From Ruminococcus sp. AF41-9 (GTDB taxonomy: Bacteria > Bacillota > Clostridia > Lachnospirales > Lachnospiraceae): DNA of 61,879 bases. The notes under the pieces were generated by a model. The model was not told the origin of the DNA, made no database searches, and saw only the letters and a program-made list of their open reading frames with translations. The DNA lies in contig NZ_QUDO01000023.1 in the NCBI RefSeq assembly GCF_003477525.1, forward strand, positions 1 to 61,879. Direction: 5' to 3'. Position numbers and translations under genes: made by a program. This document shows, in pieces, positions 9,379 to 18,129 of this stretch (the stretch's first letter is position 1; every line of letters begins with the position of its first letter).

Positions 9379-10005
9379 ATGGTTATTAAGAATGTATCAT
9401 TAGATATCGTATGCGGTATCACCAGCAAACTCCCGGATACCAACAGACCGGAAGTTGCATTTGCAGGAAAATCAAATGTAGGAAAATCATCTCTGATCAA
9501 CGGGCTGATGAACCGGAAATCTCTTGCCAGAACAAGTGCACAGCCGGGTAAAACGCAGACCATTAACTTTTACAATATCAATGAAGCCATGTATCTGGTA
9601 GACCTCCCGGGCTACGGATACGCAAAGGTTTCACAGTCAGAGAAGGAAAAATGGGGCAAGATGATTGAAAGATATCTTCATACATCCAAAGACCTGAAAG
9701 CGGTTTTCCTTCTTATCGATATCCGTCATGATCCGTCTGCAAATGACAAGATGATGTATGACTGGATCTTAAACAATGGCTATGAACCAATCATCATTGC
9801 TACCAAACTGGACAAGCTGAAGCGAAGCCAGGTTCAGAAGAATATCAAAGCGATCAAAGAAGGGCTGAAGCTGAGCAAAAACGGAATCATCATTCCTTTC
9901 TCCGCAGAGACGAAACAGGGAAGAGATGAAATCTGGGCTCTGATCGACGAGTTGACCGGACTGGCAGAGGAGAAATCTGACGCGGCAGCTACGGAAAAAG
10001 CCTGA
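9379..10005 (+). CDS. engB: Ribosome biogenesis GTPase YsxC/EngB
   Basis: A 208-residue TRAFAC GTPase. The G1 loop is AGKSNVGKSS, the G2 Thr lies in TSAQPGKTQT, G3 is DLPGYG, and G4 is ATKLDKL. Family members act in late assembly of the 50S subunit. Its position after lon is the classical Bacillus-type arrangement. ATG 9379 follows GAGGAAA; an in-frame GTG at 9367 would overlap that site. Confidence 0.95.
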   Translation: MVIKNVSLDIVCGITSKLPDTNRPEVAFAGKSNVGKSSLINGLMNRKSLARTSAQPGKTQTINFYNINEAMYLVDLPGYGYAKVSQSEKEKWGKMIERYLHTSKDLKAVFLLIDIRHDPSANDKMMYDWILNNGYEPIIIATKLDKLKRSQVQKNIKAIKEGLKLSKNGIIIPFSAETKQGRDEIWALIDELTGLAEEKSDAAATEKA

Positions 10006-10020
10006 ATAAACGAAGTAGTT

Positions 10021-10058
10021 ACTGCCTGCGATGGGACTTTTCCCGTGGAGTGAGCAGT
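10021..10058. promoter_or_regulatory. Hairpin between engB and ecfA1
   Basis: ACTGC...GCAGT outer and GGGA...TCCC inner pairs form an imperfect stem-loop without a T-run. The function is unknown. Confidence 0.35.
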
Positions 10059-10088
10059 AGAGATACAAAATACGAGGAAAAAAATATT

Positions 10089-10933
10089 ATGGGAATTATC
10101 AAGGCGTTCAAGCTGGGATTTGACTATCTCAAGTATGATGAAGACGGCAACGTGCAGGATACGCAGCGGGCTGTCAATGATGTAAACCTGGACATTGAAG
10201 CCGGACAATTCGTGGCTGTTCTGGGACATAATGGTTCCGGAAAATCTACTCTTGCGAAGCATTTAAATGCACTGCTGCTCCCGACAGAGGGGACATTATG
10301 GGTAGATGGGATTGACACGTCTAAAGAGCCGGAATTATGGAAAGTCCGCCAGAAAGCGGGCATGGTTTTTCAGAATCCTGACAATCAGATCATAGGAACT
10401 GTAGTAGAAGAGGACGTGGGTTTCGGACCGGAAAATATGGGAGTACCCACAGAGAAAATCTGGGAGCGTGTGGATGAGAGCCTGAAAAAAACAGGCATGA
10501 CTTCCTATCGTTATCATTCTCCGAATAAACTTTCCGGAGGCAGAAGCAGCGAGTTGCCATTGCCGGTGTCATGGCGATGCGCCCGAAATGCATTATTCTG
10601 GATGAGCCGACCGCAATGCTTGACCCGAATGGACGAAAGGAAGTTCTGGAAGCAGTCAGTGACCTTAACAGACAGGAAGGAGTCACAGTCATTCTGATCA
10701 CACACTACATGGAAGAAGTTGTCCGTGCAGACAAGGTTTATGTCATGGACAGCGGAGAAGTGGTGATGCAGGGAACACCGAAGGAAATTTTTTCCCAGGT
10801 GGAGAAACTGAAAGAGTACAGACTGGATGTGCCGCAGGTAACACTTCTGGCGCACGAACTTCATAAAGCCGGAGTGGACATTCCGGAAGGAATACTGACT
10901 ACAGAGGAGCTGGTGAATGCCTTATGTCTATAG
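10089..10933 (+). CDS. ecfA1: ECF transporter ATPase EcfA1 (CbiO1), frameshifted
   Basis: An ABC ATPase of the energy-coupling factor module that powers uptake of vitamins bound by separate S components. Walker A is GHNGSGKST and the Q-loop segment is FQNPDNQI. The reading then breaks at about 10541, inside LSGGQ. After GGAGGC one C appears missing, and the +1 frame continues with [12 protein letters not shown] sequence, the Walker [13 protein letters not shown] and the switch His in LITHYMEE. The deletion falls where CC would be read as C, so it is likely a sequence error. If real, the ATPase is inactive. It overlaps ecfA2 by ten bases. Start 10089 follows GAGGAAA. Confidence 0.88.
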
Positions 10934-11856
10934 AATTAAAGAACGTAACTTATACCTACAGTCCAGGAACTGCCTATGAGATTCATGCGTTAAAAGATGT
11001 AAATCTCACCATTCCGGACGGACAGTTTATCGGAATCATCGGACATACAGGAAGCGGGAAATCTACGCTGATCCAGCATTTTAACGCCCTGATCCGTCCG
11101 ACTTCCGGTACGATCACATATAACGGAGAGGATATCTGGGGAGAAAAATATGACCGCCGCGCACTGAGAAGTGAGGTTGGCCTGGTGTTCCAGTATCCGG
11201 AACATCAGCTTTTCGAGAATGATGTGCTCTCTGATGTCTGCTTCGGGCCAATGAACCAGGGATTATCCAGGGAAGAGGCAGAAGTGGAAGCAAAGAAAGC
11301 CCTGCAGCATGTAGGGTTCAAAGAGAAAAATTACAGCAAATCTCCGTTTGAACTTTCCGGAGGTCAGAAGAAACGAGTTGCCATTGCCGGAGTTCTGGCA
11401 ATGAACCCGAAGATCCTGATCCTGGATGAGCCGACCGCAGGTCTGGATCCGAAAGGACGAGACGATATTCTGGACCAGATCGCAGAACTTCATAAAGTGA
11501 GAGGAATCACGATCATTCTGGTTTCCCACAGTATGGAGGATATTGCGAAATATGCAGAGAGACTGATCGTGGTGAACGATGGAGAGATCGCCTTTGACGA
11601 TGCTCCGAAGGCTGTATTTGCCCATTACAGAGAGCTGGAAGCCATGGGACTTGCCGCACCGCAGATCACCTATATCATGCATGCGCTGAAGGAAAAAGGA
11701 CTGGATGTGGATGTGACCGCTACTACGGTGGAGGAAGCGAAAGAGAATATTCTGGCGGTATTGAAGAAAACAGCTCCCGGGAAACTGAAACATTCAGGAC
11801 AGTATTCGAATACAGAAGAACGAACAGCAGAGAATGAAGGAGGACAGGAAGTATGA
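10924..11856 (+). CDS. ecfA2: ECF transporter ATPase EcfA2 (CbiO2)
   Basis: A 310-residue partner ATPase: Walker [11 protein letters not shown]-loop [10 protein letters not shown], signature [13 protein letters not shown], Walker [14 protein letters not shown], switch His in LVSHSMED. It pairs with EcfA1 on the membrane protein EcfT. The C-terminus is extended by about 30 residues of polar, probably flexible sequence. The start overlaps the end of ecfA1, and the stop overlaps the ecfT start (ATGA), which indicates translational coupling. Confidence 0.95.
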   Translation: MSIELKNVTYTYSPGTAYEIHALKDVNLTIPDGQFIGIIGHTGSGKSTLIQHFNALIRPTSGTITYNGEDIWGEKYDRRALRSEVGLVFQYPEHQLFENDVLSDVCFGPMNQGLSREEAEVEAKKALQHVGFKEKNYSKSPFELSGGQKKRVAIAGVLAMNPKILILDEPTAGLDPKGRDDILDQIAELHKVRGITIILVSHSMEDIAKYAERLIVVNDGEIAFDDAPKAVFAHYRELEAMGLAAPQITYIMHALKEKGLDVDVTATTVEEAKENILAVLKKTAPGKLKHSGQYSNTEERTAENEGGQEV

Positions 11857-12655
11857 TCCGTGACATTACATTAGGACAGTATTATCCTGCCGACTCCGTT
11901 CTTCACAGGATGGACCCGAGAGCAAAACTGGTAGGTACCATGGTATTTATTATCTCCGTATTTGTATTTCATACATTTCCGGGATATGCAGTAGCGACAC
12001 TGTTTCTGGCAGGCATGATCATCATTTCCAAAGTTCCGCCGAAATTTATGTTCAAGGGACTCAAAGCAATCGTCATGCTGCTGCTGATCACAGTCGTATT
12101 CAATATTCTTCTGACGCCTGGAAAAGTCCTCTGGCAGTGGGGAATCCTTCATGTAACAGAGGAAGGTCTGAAGCTGGCAGGAAGAATGGCAATCCGCCTG
12201 ACTTATCTGGTCATCGGTTCTTCGATCATGACCCTGACAACCACGCCAAACCAGCTTACAGACGGTCTGGAACGCCTTCTCAGACCACTGAATAAGCTCC
12301 ATGTACCGATTCATGAGATTGCATGATGATGTCCATCGCATTAAGATTCATCCCGATCCTGCTGGAAGAAACCGACAAGATCATGAAAGCACAAATCGCC
12401 CGCGGTGCAGACTTCGAAAACGGAAATCTGATCCAGAAAGCCAAAAATATGATCCCGCTTCTGGTTCCGTTGTTTATCTCCGCATTCCGCAGAGCCAACG
12501 ATCTGGCAATGGCAATGGAAGCAAGATGCTACCACGGCGGAGATAACAGAACTCAGATGAAACCACTGCATTATGAAGCAAGAGATCACATTGCGTATGT
12601 GGTCATGTTTGCTTATCTGGCAATCGCGATTATTTTCAGGATTGTGGGAATTTGA
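11853..12655 (+). CDS. ecfT: ECF transporter transmembrane protein EcfT, frameshifted
   Basis: The membrane scaffold of the ECF module. It starts [25 protein letters not shown], followed by several hydrophobic segments. The frame stops at 12324, after HVPIHEIA. One A appears missing there (GCAATGATG expected, GCATGATG seen). The next frame continues directly with MMMSIALRFIPILLEETDKI and the coupling-helix motif AQIARGADFE, then SAFRRANDLAMAMEARCY, to 12655. Together the halves make a normal EcfT of about 267 residues. A sequence error is likely. The operon order ecfA1-ecfA2-ecfT-truA-rplM-rpsI is the usual one in Firmicutes. Confidence 0.88.
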
Positions 12656-12701
12656 CGGAGAAATAAGATTTTTAATAATGATTTTTTTATGATGATACTT
12701 T

Positions 12702-12748
12702 ATATGCTGTGATCCGAAGTTATGGGTTGCAGCATATTGTTTATTTTA
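12702..12748 (+). terminator. Probable terminator between ecfT and truA
   Basis: ATATGCTG and CAGCATAT pair around a 20-base loop and are followed by TGTTTATTTTAT. Confidence 0.5.
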
Positions 12749-12784
12749 TAAGATTGTCTGACTGATATATGAAAGGAGTTATTT

Positions 12785-13525
12785 ATGAAAAGAATTGGCC
12801 TTGTAGTTGCCTATGACGGAACAAATTACTGCGGCTGGCAGACACAGCCAAACGGAATTACCGTACAGGGGGTATTAAATGATACTCTGTCGGAACTTCT
12901 GGGAGAAAAGATTGAAACCATCGGTGCGAGCCGCACAGACGCAGGTGTCCATGCCATGGGAAACGTGGCAGTTTTTGACACCAACACACGCATTCCGGGA
13001 GAGAAAATTTCCTATGCACTGAACCAGAGACTTCCGGAAGATATCCGTATTCAGCTCTCTGAAGAGGTAGAGCCGGACTTTCACCCTCGCTACTGTGACA
13101 GCGAGAAAACATACGAATACCGCATTCTGAACCGTAAATTCCCGGTTCCGACAGAGCGTTTATACACCTATTTTTATCACTACAAACTGGATGTAGATAA
13201 GATGAAAGCAGCAACTTCATACCTGATCGGACAGCATGATTTTGCCTCTTTCTGTGGTGCAAAAGCACAGGTAAAAACCACAATCCGTACAGTGACAGGG
13301 ATTGATGTATGGCGTGACGGAGACATCGTAACCATTCGTGTAACAGGAACCGGATTCCTCTACAACATGGTCCGCATCATTTCCGGAACTCTGATCGAAG
13401 TAGGAAACGGCCAGTATCCGCCGGAAAGAGTAAAAACAATCCTGGAAGCCTGCAACCGCGAAATGGCAGGCCCGACAGCTCCGGCACAGGGACTCACCCT
13501 GATGGGGATTGATTTTTTTGATTAA
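12785..13525 (+). CDS. truA: tRNA pseudouridine(38-40) synthase TruA
   Basis: A 246-residue pseudouridine synthase with the catalytic Asp in GASRTDAGVHAMG, the FHPRY segment, and the C-terminal TGTGFLYNMVRI motif typical of TruA. It isomerises uridines 38-40 in the anticodon arm of many tRNAs. The length is normal. GAAAGGAG precedes the ATG. Confidence 0.96.
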   Translation: MKRIGLVVAYDGTNYCGWQTQPNGITVQGVLNDTLSELLGEKIETIGASRTDAGVHAMGNVAVFDTNTRIPGEKISYALNQRLPEDIRIQLSEEVEPDFHPRYCDSEKTYEYRILNRKFPVPTERLYTYFYHYKLDVDKMKAATSYLIGQHDFASFCGAKAQVKTTIRTVTGIDVWRDGDIVTIRVTGTGFLYNMVRIISGTLIEVGNGQYPPERVKTILEACNREMAGPTAPAQGLTLMGIDFFD

Positions 13526-13580
13526 GAAAATAAAAAATGGGGGAGTAACGAAAAAAGTTGAAAAAACGACACGAAACCTA

Positions 13581-13609
13581 TTGACAGAAAGAAGACCTTA
13601 TAATATAAT
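13581..13609 (+). promoter_or_regulatory. Consensus promoter for rplM-rpsI
   Basis: TTGACA (13581-13586) and TATAAT (13604-13609) are separated by exactly 17 bases, a perfect sigma-A-type match upstream of a ribosomal protein operon. Confidence 0.85.
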
Positions 13610-13615
13610 AACCCA

Positions 13616-13782
13616 ATGTGACGTAGTGCGAAATGCTTTTCAGCCAATAGCCCAGGCGAAAGTATTTATCAGCGGTTTCGGACATTTCCGCGGTTTTAGC
13701 ACCGGCGTTTCCATTTAACTTATTTCGCGGGAAATTCCGCGGTTCATTAAACTATCGTTGATAAATAACAGGAGGTAAAACC
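13616..13782 (+). promoter_or_regulatory. Long 5' leader of rplM, possible ribosomal-protein autoregulatory RNA
   Basis: About 165 untranslated bases separate the promoter from rplM. They hold paired G/C segments (GCGGTTTCGG, CATTTCCGCGG, TTCGCGGGAAATTCCGCGG). L13 leaders are known in Firmicutes; whether this matches that family cannot be decided by eye. Confidence 0.4.
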
Positions 13783-14211
13783 ATGCAGACTTATATGGCT
13801 AATCCAGATAAAATCGAAAGAAAATGGTATGTAGTTGACGCTGATGGATGTACTCTTGGCCGTCTGGCTTCCGGAGTAGCAAGCGTTTTAAGAGGAAAGA
13901 ACAAACCACAGTTTACACCACATGTAGACACAGGTGATTATGTAATTATCGTAAACGCTGACAAGATCAAAGTTACAGGTAAGAAATTAAACCAGAAAAT
14001 CTACTACAATCACTCCGATTATGTAGGTGGAATGAGAGAAACCACATTAAAAGAAATGTTAGCAAAGAAACCAGAAAGAGTTATCGAGCTCGCAGTTAAA
14101 GGTATGCTTCCAAAAGGACCTTTAGGAAGAAGCATGTACTCCAAACTTTTCGTATATGCAGGACCGGAACACAAACATGCAGCTCAGAAACCGGAAGTTT
14201 TAACATTTTAA
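13783..14211 (+). CDS. rplM: 50S ribosomal protein L13
   Basis: 142 residues, the usual length. It shows [32 protein letters not shown] and [13 protein letters not shown], all conserved in L13, an early-assembling large-subunit protein. AGGAGG precedes the ATG. It is paired with rpsI as in nearly all bacteria. Confidence 0.98.
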   Translation: MQTYMANPDKIERKWYVVDADGCTLGRLASGVASVLRGKNKPQFTPHVDTGDYVIIVNADKIKVTGKKLNQKIYYNHSDYVGGMRETTLKEMLAKKPERVIELAVKGMLPKGPLGRSMYSKLFVYAGPEHKHAAQKPEVLTF

Positions 14212-14228
14212 TTAGGAGGTAGAAAACA

Positions 14229-14621
14229 TTGGCTAGCGCAAAATTCTACGGAACAGGAAGAAGAAAAAAATCAATCGCAAGAGTTTATCTTGTACCTGGA
14301 ACCGGTAAGATCACAATCAATAAAAGAGATATCGATGAATATTTTGGATTAGATACACTGAAAGTTATCGTTCGTCAGCCTTTAGCTGCTACAGAAACAG
14401 AAGGCAAATTCGACGTATTAGTTAACGTTCATGGTGGCGGATACACAGGACAGGCTGGTGCTATCAGACATGGTGTTGCAAGAGCCCTTCTTCAGGCAGA
14501 CAACGACTACAGACCAGTTCTGAAAGCTGCTGGATTCTTAACTCGTGACCCACGTATGAAAGAACGTAAGAAATACGGTCTCAAAGCTGCTCGTAGAGCA
14601 CCACAGTTCTCCAAACGATAA
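14229..14621 (+). CDS. rpsI: 30S ribosomal protein S9
   Basis: 130 residues. [12 protein letters not shown] near the N-terminus and the C-terminal [17 protein letters not shown], whose last residues reach the P-site tRNA, identify S9. The start is TTG (14229) with TAGGAGG upstream, giving MASAKFYG. It is co-transcribed with rplM and followed by a terminator. Confidence 0.98.
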   Translation: MASAKFYGTGRRKKSIARVYLVPGTGKITINKRDIDEYFGLDTLKVIVRQPLAATETEGKFDVLVNVHGGGYTGQAGAIRHGVARALLQADNDYRPVLKAAGFLTRDPRMKERKKYGLKAARRAPQFSKR

Positions 14622-14659
14622 TCAGACGTTTCGGGCGAGACAATTTCAACGAATATATC

Positions 14660-14696
14660 AAACCCTGGAAATATTATATTTCCGGGGTTTTTCTTT
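14660..14696 (+). terminator. Terminator after rpsI
   Basis: AACCCTGGAAATA and TATTTCCGGGGTT form a stem followed by TTTTCTTTCT. Confidence 0.8.
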
Positions 14697-14706
14697 CTAT
14701 TAGTCT

Positions 14707-14742
14707 TTGACATTCCATCATCTTTTTGATACTATAGTATCA
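14707..14742 (+). promoter_or_regulatory. Promoter overlapped by a perfect 16-base palindrome
   Basis: TTGACA (14707-14712) and TACTAT (14730-14735) have 17-base spacing. The -10 box lies inside TGATACTATAGTATCA (14727-14742), a perfect palindrome and likely repressor operator for the transporter gene that follows. Confidence 0.6.
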
Positions 14743-14752
14743 GAAAAATTTT

Positions 14753-14791
14753 GCAGACCTCCCATGGGAGAAATCCTATGGGAGGTTTTTG
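14753..14791 (+). terminator. Leader hairpin with T-run upstream of the symporter
   Basis: ACCTCCCAT and ATGGGAGGT form a perfect 9-base stem followed by TTTTT. It lies in the leader between the promoter and the start codon, so it could act as an attenuator. Confidence 0.55.
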
Positions 14792-14810
14792 CAGTGAAGT
14801 GAGGTGTATA

Positions 14811-16196
14811 ATGAAAAAAGAAAACAATTCTACACATAACCATCACAGGGGAAGCTTTTCGGGCAGGATTGGTTATGTGCTGGCAGTTGCGGGATCGGCA
14901 GTAGGACTGGGAAATATCTGGAGATTTCCGTATCTTGCAGCGAAGTATGGCGGGGGTATTTTCCTGCTGATCTACATTCTTCTGACAGCATCATTCGGTT
15001 ATGTACTGATCATGTCAGAAACTGCCCTTGGACGAATGACCAGAAAGAGTCCGGTAGGTGCATTCGCACATTTTGGAAAAACAAAGCCGTTTAAAGTCGG
15101 CGGCTGGCTGAATGCAGTCATTCCAATGCTGATCGTTCCTTATTACAGTACGATTGGCGGTTGGGTAATTAAGTACCTGGTGGAATATTTCAAAGGAAAT
15201 GTTCAGGCAGTAGCGGAAGATGGATATTTTGGAAGCTTTATCGCAGATTCCTGGCAGGTAGAGCTCTGGTTTCTGGTATTTGCGGCACTTGTCTTCATTA
15301 TCATTCTTGGTGGTGTGCAGAATGGTGTAGAGCGAATGTCAAAGATCATGATGCCGGTTCTGGTAGTTCTGGCAATCGTGGTTACAATCTATTCTGTCAC
15401 ACGTCCGGGCGCTGTTGAAGGTGTGAAATATTTCCTGATCCCGAATGTGAAAAATTTCTCCTGGATGACTGTAGTAGCAGCGATGGGACAGATGTTTTAT
15501 TCTTTGTCTATTGCAATGGGAATCCTGTATACATACGGTTCCTATGTCCGTAAAGATATGGATATTGAGAGATCTACCACACAGGTTGAGATTTTCGATA
15601 CAGGTATCGCAATCCTTGCAGGACTGATGATCATTCCGGCGGTATTCGCATTCTCCGGTGGAAATCCTGAAACACTTCAGGCAGGACCATCTCTGATGTT
15701 TATCACATTGCCAAAAGTATTTGCAAGTATGGGATTTGGTACAGCAACAGGAATCGTATTCTTCATACTTGTATTACTTGCAGCCCTGACAAGTGCAGTT
15801 TCCCTGATGGAAACCAGTGTTTCCACATTCATGGACGAACTTCACTGGAGCCGTAAGAAATGCTGCGGTCTGATGGTTGTGATCATGATTGTACTTGGAA
15901 CCGCATCTTCCATGGGATATGGACTTCTGGATTTCATTCGTATCTTTGGAATGAACTTCCTTGATTTCTTCGATTTTATGACAAACTCAGTAATGATGCC
16001 ACTGGCAGCACTTGCAACCTGTATTTTGATTCTTCGTGTTGTTGGTATTGACAGAATGGAAAAAGAAATTGAACAGTCTTCTCCATTCCGCAGAAAGAAA
16101 CTGTACAGAGTATTTATTAAATACTTTGCATCGGTTTGTCTGATCATTATTCTGCTGAGTTCTATTGCGAATGTGTTGGGAATTATCAGTATGTAA
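14811..16196 (+). CDS. Sodium-dependent transporter, neurotransmitter:sodium symporter family
   Basis: A 461-residue membrane protein of the LeuT/NSS type. TM1 carries GSAVGLGNIWRFPY, which holds the sodium and substrate sites. About 11 hydrophobic segments follow, the number usual for bacterial members rather than 12. Substrates in the family are amino acids or related amines; this one cannot be assigned by sight. The N-terminus has a hydrophilic His-rich stretch (THNHH). ATG 14811 follows GTGAGGTG. The gene has its own promoter with an operator-like palindrome and a leader hairpin, suggesting substrate-responsive control. Confidence 0.92.
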   Translation: MKKENNSTHNHHRGSFSGRIGYVLAVAGSAVGLGNIWRFPYLAAKYGGGIFLLIYILLTASFGYVLIMSETALGRMTRKSPVGAFAHFGKTKPFKVGGWLNAVIPMLIVPYYSTIGGWVIKYLVEYFKGNVQAVAEDGYFGSFIADSWQVELWFLVFAALVFIIILGGVQNGVERMSKIMMPVLVVLAIVVTIYSVTRPGAVEGVKYFLIPNVKNFSWMTVVAAMGQMFYSLSIAMGILYTYGSYVRKDMDIERSTTQVEIFDTGIAILAGLMIIPAVFAFSGGNPETLQAGPSLMFITLPKVFASMGFGTATGIVFFILVLLAALTSAVSLMETSVSTFMDELHWSRKKCCGLMVVIMIVLGTASSMGYGLLDFIRIFGMNFLDFFDFMTNSVMMPLAALATCILILRVVGIDRMEKEIEQSSPFRRKKLYRVFIKYFASVCLIIILLSSIANVLGIISM

Positions 16197-16230
16197 AGAA
16201 AATATTTTAACCGAATGAAGCAACTTCTCA

Positions 16231-16286
16231 GCTTCAATTGTGAAAAGCAATAAGCAAGTAGCGAAGCGGATGGCGAATATCCGTTT
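16231..16286. repeat. Interspersed repeat copy after the symporter
   Basis: 16231-16256 repeats the loop sequence at 4734-4759 with one mismatch. 16254-16286 carries the AAGTAGCGAAGCGGAT core found at 4838 and 41269. The two modules are fused here but separated after tig. Confidence 0.65.
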
Positions 16287-16309
16287 GACAGATAAAAAAA
16301 CCTCCTGTG

Positions 16310-16540
16310 GGACTGGAAAGTCCTGTCGGAGTTTCCGGTTCTTTTACAGCAATGAATTATCTGACTTTATATGGAAGCAAAGACCAGGCACTTCATCAGG
16401 AAGGATGGCTGGTAGGCGGTCATGGCAGAAAATCTGCGACTGAGTGTGTGAAATGCGGTAAGTGCGAAGAAGTATGTCCACAGCATATCAAGATCAGAGA
16501 TGAGCTGGAGAAAGTTGCCACGGAACTTCTTGGAAAATAA
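16310..16540 (+). pseudogene. 3' remnant of a 4Fe-4S aldo/keto reductase
   Basis: About 75 residues resembling the C-terminal end of aldo/keto reductases with an iron-sulphur tail: AMNYLTLYG, then ECVKCGKCEEVCPQHIKIRDELEKV, a CxxCxxCxxxCP ferredoxin-type motif. The barrel domain, about 300 residues, is missing, and an interspersed repeat sits at the break. No convincing ribosome site is seen. It is best read as a decayed fragment; a stand-alone small ferredoxin is less likely because the sequence matches the reductase tail. Confidence 0.65.
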
Positions 16541-16560
16541 CATATACTTGTGTGTTGTAA

Positions 16561-16596
16561 GGAGCCTCTTGGATGAATTTCCAGGGGGCTTTTAAA
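16561..16596 (+). terminator. Hairpin after the reductase remnant
   Basis: GGAGCCTCTTGGA pairs imperfectly with TTCCAGGGGGCT, followed by TTTTAAAG. It is probably the terminator of the former reductase gene. Confidence 0.5.
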
Positions 16597-16750
16597 GATT
16601 GTAGGTTTGACATTTTTCGCTAAGGTGTTAAAATATTTCTAAATAATTTGGCTTTCAAATGAAATCAATGAGAAATGTAATTGACTGCCAGAAAAGTAAT
16701 TTCATAGAAACTGATTAAGACATTAAGAAAAGACGAAAGTGAGAAAAGCT

Positions 16751-17617
16751 ATGGAAGATAACAAAAAGAAAGGCTTCGGCATGGTTCTCGAGGGTGGCGG
16801 CATGCGCGGCCTGTACACAGCCGGAGTTCTGGATGAGCTGATGGAGCAGGGGATTTATGCAGATTCTACAGTTGGCGTTTCCGCCGGTGCAATTTTTGGA
16901 TGTAATTATAAGTCCCGCCAGATTGGACGAACCCTTCGTTATAATACCAGATTCTGCAAGGATAAACGATATATGGGACTGAAAAGCTGGATCACTACCG
17001 GCGATCTTTACAGCAAAGATTTTGCATATGGGGAGGTGCCCTGGAAGCTGGATGTTTTTGACACAGAGACATTTGCCAGATCACCCATGAAGTTTACGGT
17101 TGTATGTACAGATATTGAAACAGGAAAACCCTGCTATCAGGAATGCAAAATGGGAGACAGGCTGGATGTGGAATGGATGCGCGCATCAGCTTCCCTGCCA
17201 CTGGCCGCCAGACCGGTAAAGTTGAATGGAAGAATGTATCTGGACGGAGGCATCTCAGATCCGATACCTGTAAACTGGATGCTTTCACAGGGGTATGAGA
17301 AAAATGTGGTAGTCTGTACCCGTCATCCGGGATACAGAAAAGAACATAATAAGCTGATGCCACTGCTCAGACTGAAGTTCAGGGAGTATCCAGAGCTTGT
17401 AAAGCTTCTGGATGAACGTCATATTCAGTATAACCGTATGCTGGATAAAATCGCATATCTGGAAAAAGAGGGCAGGATCCATGTTATCCGCCCGGACAGA
17501 GACATCAGTGCCAAACCGGTTGAGCGTGATCCGGCCCATTTAAAGGAGATTTATGAGGTGGGACGGAGAGTGATGAAAGCGGATATGGAGAAACTGAAGG
17601 CATATTTGGCAGAATAA
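16751..17617 (+). CDS. Patatin-like phospholipase family protein (YjjU-like)
   Basis: About 288 residues with the patatin hallmarks: the oxyanion loop EGGGMRGLYTAG, the nucleophile elbow GVSAGA (G-x-S-x-G) and the catalytic DGG in YLDGGISDPI. The Ser-Asp dyad enzymes hydrolyse acyl esters. There is no signal peptide or membrane segment, so it is cytoplasmic. A C-terminal extension with many charged residues fits the YjjU-type subgroup. GTG 16739 is an alternative start four codons upstream, and neither start has a strong ribosome site. It is flanked by terminators, so probably monocistronic. Confidence 0.88.
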   Translation: MEDNKKKGFGMVLEGGGMRGLYTAGVLDELMEQGIYADSTVGVSAGAIFGCNYKSRQIGRTLRYNTRFCKDKRYMGLKSWITTGDLYSKDFAYGEVPWKLDVFDTETFARSPMKFTVVCTDIETGKPCYQECKMGDRLDVEWMRASASLPLAARPVKLNGRMYLDGGISDPIPVNWMLSQGYEKNVVVCTRHPGYRKEHNKLMPLLRLKFREYPELVKLLDERHIQYNRMLDKIAYLEKEGRIHVIRPDRDISAKPVERDPAHLKEIYEVGRRVMKADMEKLKAYLAE

Positions 17618-17620
17618 TAT

Positions 17621-17671
17621 AAAAGGGATATTTTCAGAAACGTTATGTGACTGAAGATATCCTTTTTTCTT
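17621..17671 (+). terminator. Terminator after the patatin gene
   Basis: AAAAGGGATAT and ATATCCTTTTTT pair around an inner TTCAG/CTGAA stem; the T-run is strong. Confidence 0.8.
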
Positions 17672-17685
17672 TAAACAGATGAAAT

Positions 17686-17734
17686 ATAACAGTATAAAAC
17701 AGTTGACAACAGTTATATACTGTTATATACTGTT
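17686..17734 (+). promoter_or_regulatory. Promoter with repeated ACAGT operator half-sites
   Basis: TTGACA (17703-17708) and TATACT (17726-17731) have 17-base spacing. AACAGTATAAAACAG precedes them, and ACAGTTATATACTGT and a second TATATACTGT overlap the spacer and -10. These alternating ACAGT/ACTGT blocks are the expected autoregulatory target of the GntR protein that follows. Confidence 0.65.
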
Positions 17735-17754
17735 TGTAGATGGAGGAGACACAT

Positions 17755-18126
17755 ATGCATATTATAATCAATAATTCATCCATGGTACCTATTTATGAAC
17801 AGATCATAGACCAGATTAAGACTGCGATTATCAGAGGAGAGTTACAGCCGGACACTGTATTACCTTCAGTACGCAGTCTGTCAAAGGAGCTGAAGATCAG
17901 TGCCCTGACTGTGAAGAAAGCCTACGACAATCTGGAAGAAGAGGGATTTACCGTCACTGTTCATGGAAAAGGAACCTACGTTGCAGCCACAAATAAAAAT
18001 CTGATGAGGGAAGAACAGCTCAAAGAAGTAGAACATGATCTGGAGCAGGCAATCATGAAGGGCAGAAGATGTGGACTGAACGATGAGGAAATCAGAAATC
18101 TTTTTGAAATGATCATGGAGGACTAA
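17755..18126 (+). CDS. GntR family transcriptional regulator, YtrA subfamily
   Basis: 123 residues. The winged helix has VPIYEQIIDQIKTAIIRGEL and LPSVRSLSKELKISALTVKKAYDNLEEEGF. A short 50-residue helical tail follows instead of an effector domain, which defines the YtrA subfamily. These repressors usually control a following ABC exporter operon. ATG 17755 was preferred because GGAGGAG lies just before it; an in-frame ATG at 17740 overlaps that ribosome site. It is the first gene of a three-gene operon. Confidence 0.93.
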   Translation: MHIIINNSSMVPIYEQIIDQIKTAIIRGELQPDTVLPSVRSLSKELKISALTVKKAYDNLEEEGFTVTVHGKGTYVAATNKNLMREEQLKEVEHDLEQAIMKGRRCGLNDEEIRNLFEMIMED

Positions 18127-18129
18127 GAT

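Noticed and set aside
12323..12655. Separate small membrane protein gene
   Set aside because: It is the C-terminal part of EcfT in a shifted frame; the conserved coupling motif follows on from the first part.
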